DNA of 64,000 nucleotides from Forficula auricularia (lineage: Eukaryota > Arthropoda > Insecta > Dermaptera > Forficulidae), in NCBI GenBank assembly GCA_024734495.1, contig JALMQS010000225.1:4238369-4302368 (forward strand), written 5' to 3'. A program made the translations under genes and the position numbers. The stretch's first letter is position 1, and each line of letters begins with the position of its first letter. A model generated the notes under the pieces. It was not told where the DNA came from and searched no databases. It saw only the letters and a list, made by a program, of their open reading frames with translations. Below, piece after piece: positions 63,991 to 64,000 of this stretch.

Positions 63991-64000
63991 GATTCTGTTG

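Overview
The window looks like intergenic or intronic DNA from an AT-rich animal genome, most likely an arthropod (judged only from the mix of repeat families). I find no intact host protein gene, no rRNA and no canonical tRNA. Almost everything recognisable is a transposable element or an element fragment. Protein-coding remains are a Tc1-type DD34E transposase (about 9.1-10.2 kb) with a short intron and frameshifts, an RTE-like non-LTR reverse transcriptase (51.4-53.0 kb), and C-terminal pieces of a Jockey/CR1-like reverse transcriptase (3.6, 27.2, 30.4, 42.7 and 44.5 kb). One 40-codon reading frame at 10.45 kb has coding-like composition but no assigned family.

Layout. 0-9 kb: a hammerhead-like motif cut by the window edge, palindromic MITEs, an element filled with a TTGGAA minisatellite, a pogo-like relic and the first copy of a dispersed family (family A). 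9-20 kb: Tc1, more family A, a 1.1-kb hAT-like element, and a tandem array with a Harbinger-like MITE present in two units and absent from the third. 20-33 kb: foldbacks, tRNA-like SINE modules, hAT and TTAA-flanked MITEs, a Jockey fragment. 33-39 kb: a foldback with a 152-bp tandem array, itself hit by a smaller hairpin element. 39-51 kb: nested hAT/family A, a duplicated 550-bp block and several hammerhead-bearing foldbacks. 51-64 kb: the RTE-like insertion, a tRNA-Arg-derived SINE, more hammerhead foldbacks and hAT ends.

The most interesting signal is a group of small palindromic elements carrying a CUGANGA - stem II - GAAA core. In the best copies the core sits in a type I hammerhead layout with a 2-bp or short AU-rich stem III. 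Related palindromic insertions have target duplications of 11-14 bp, and one has an empty paralogous site in the same window. This suggests non-autonomous, Penelope-like or retrozyme-like retroelements rather than ordinary cut-and-paste MITEs. The assignment is inferred by reading alone; no search or folding program was run.
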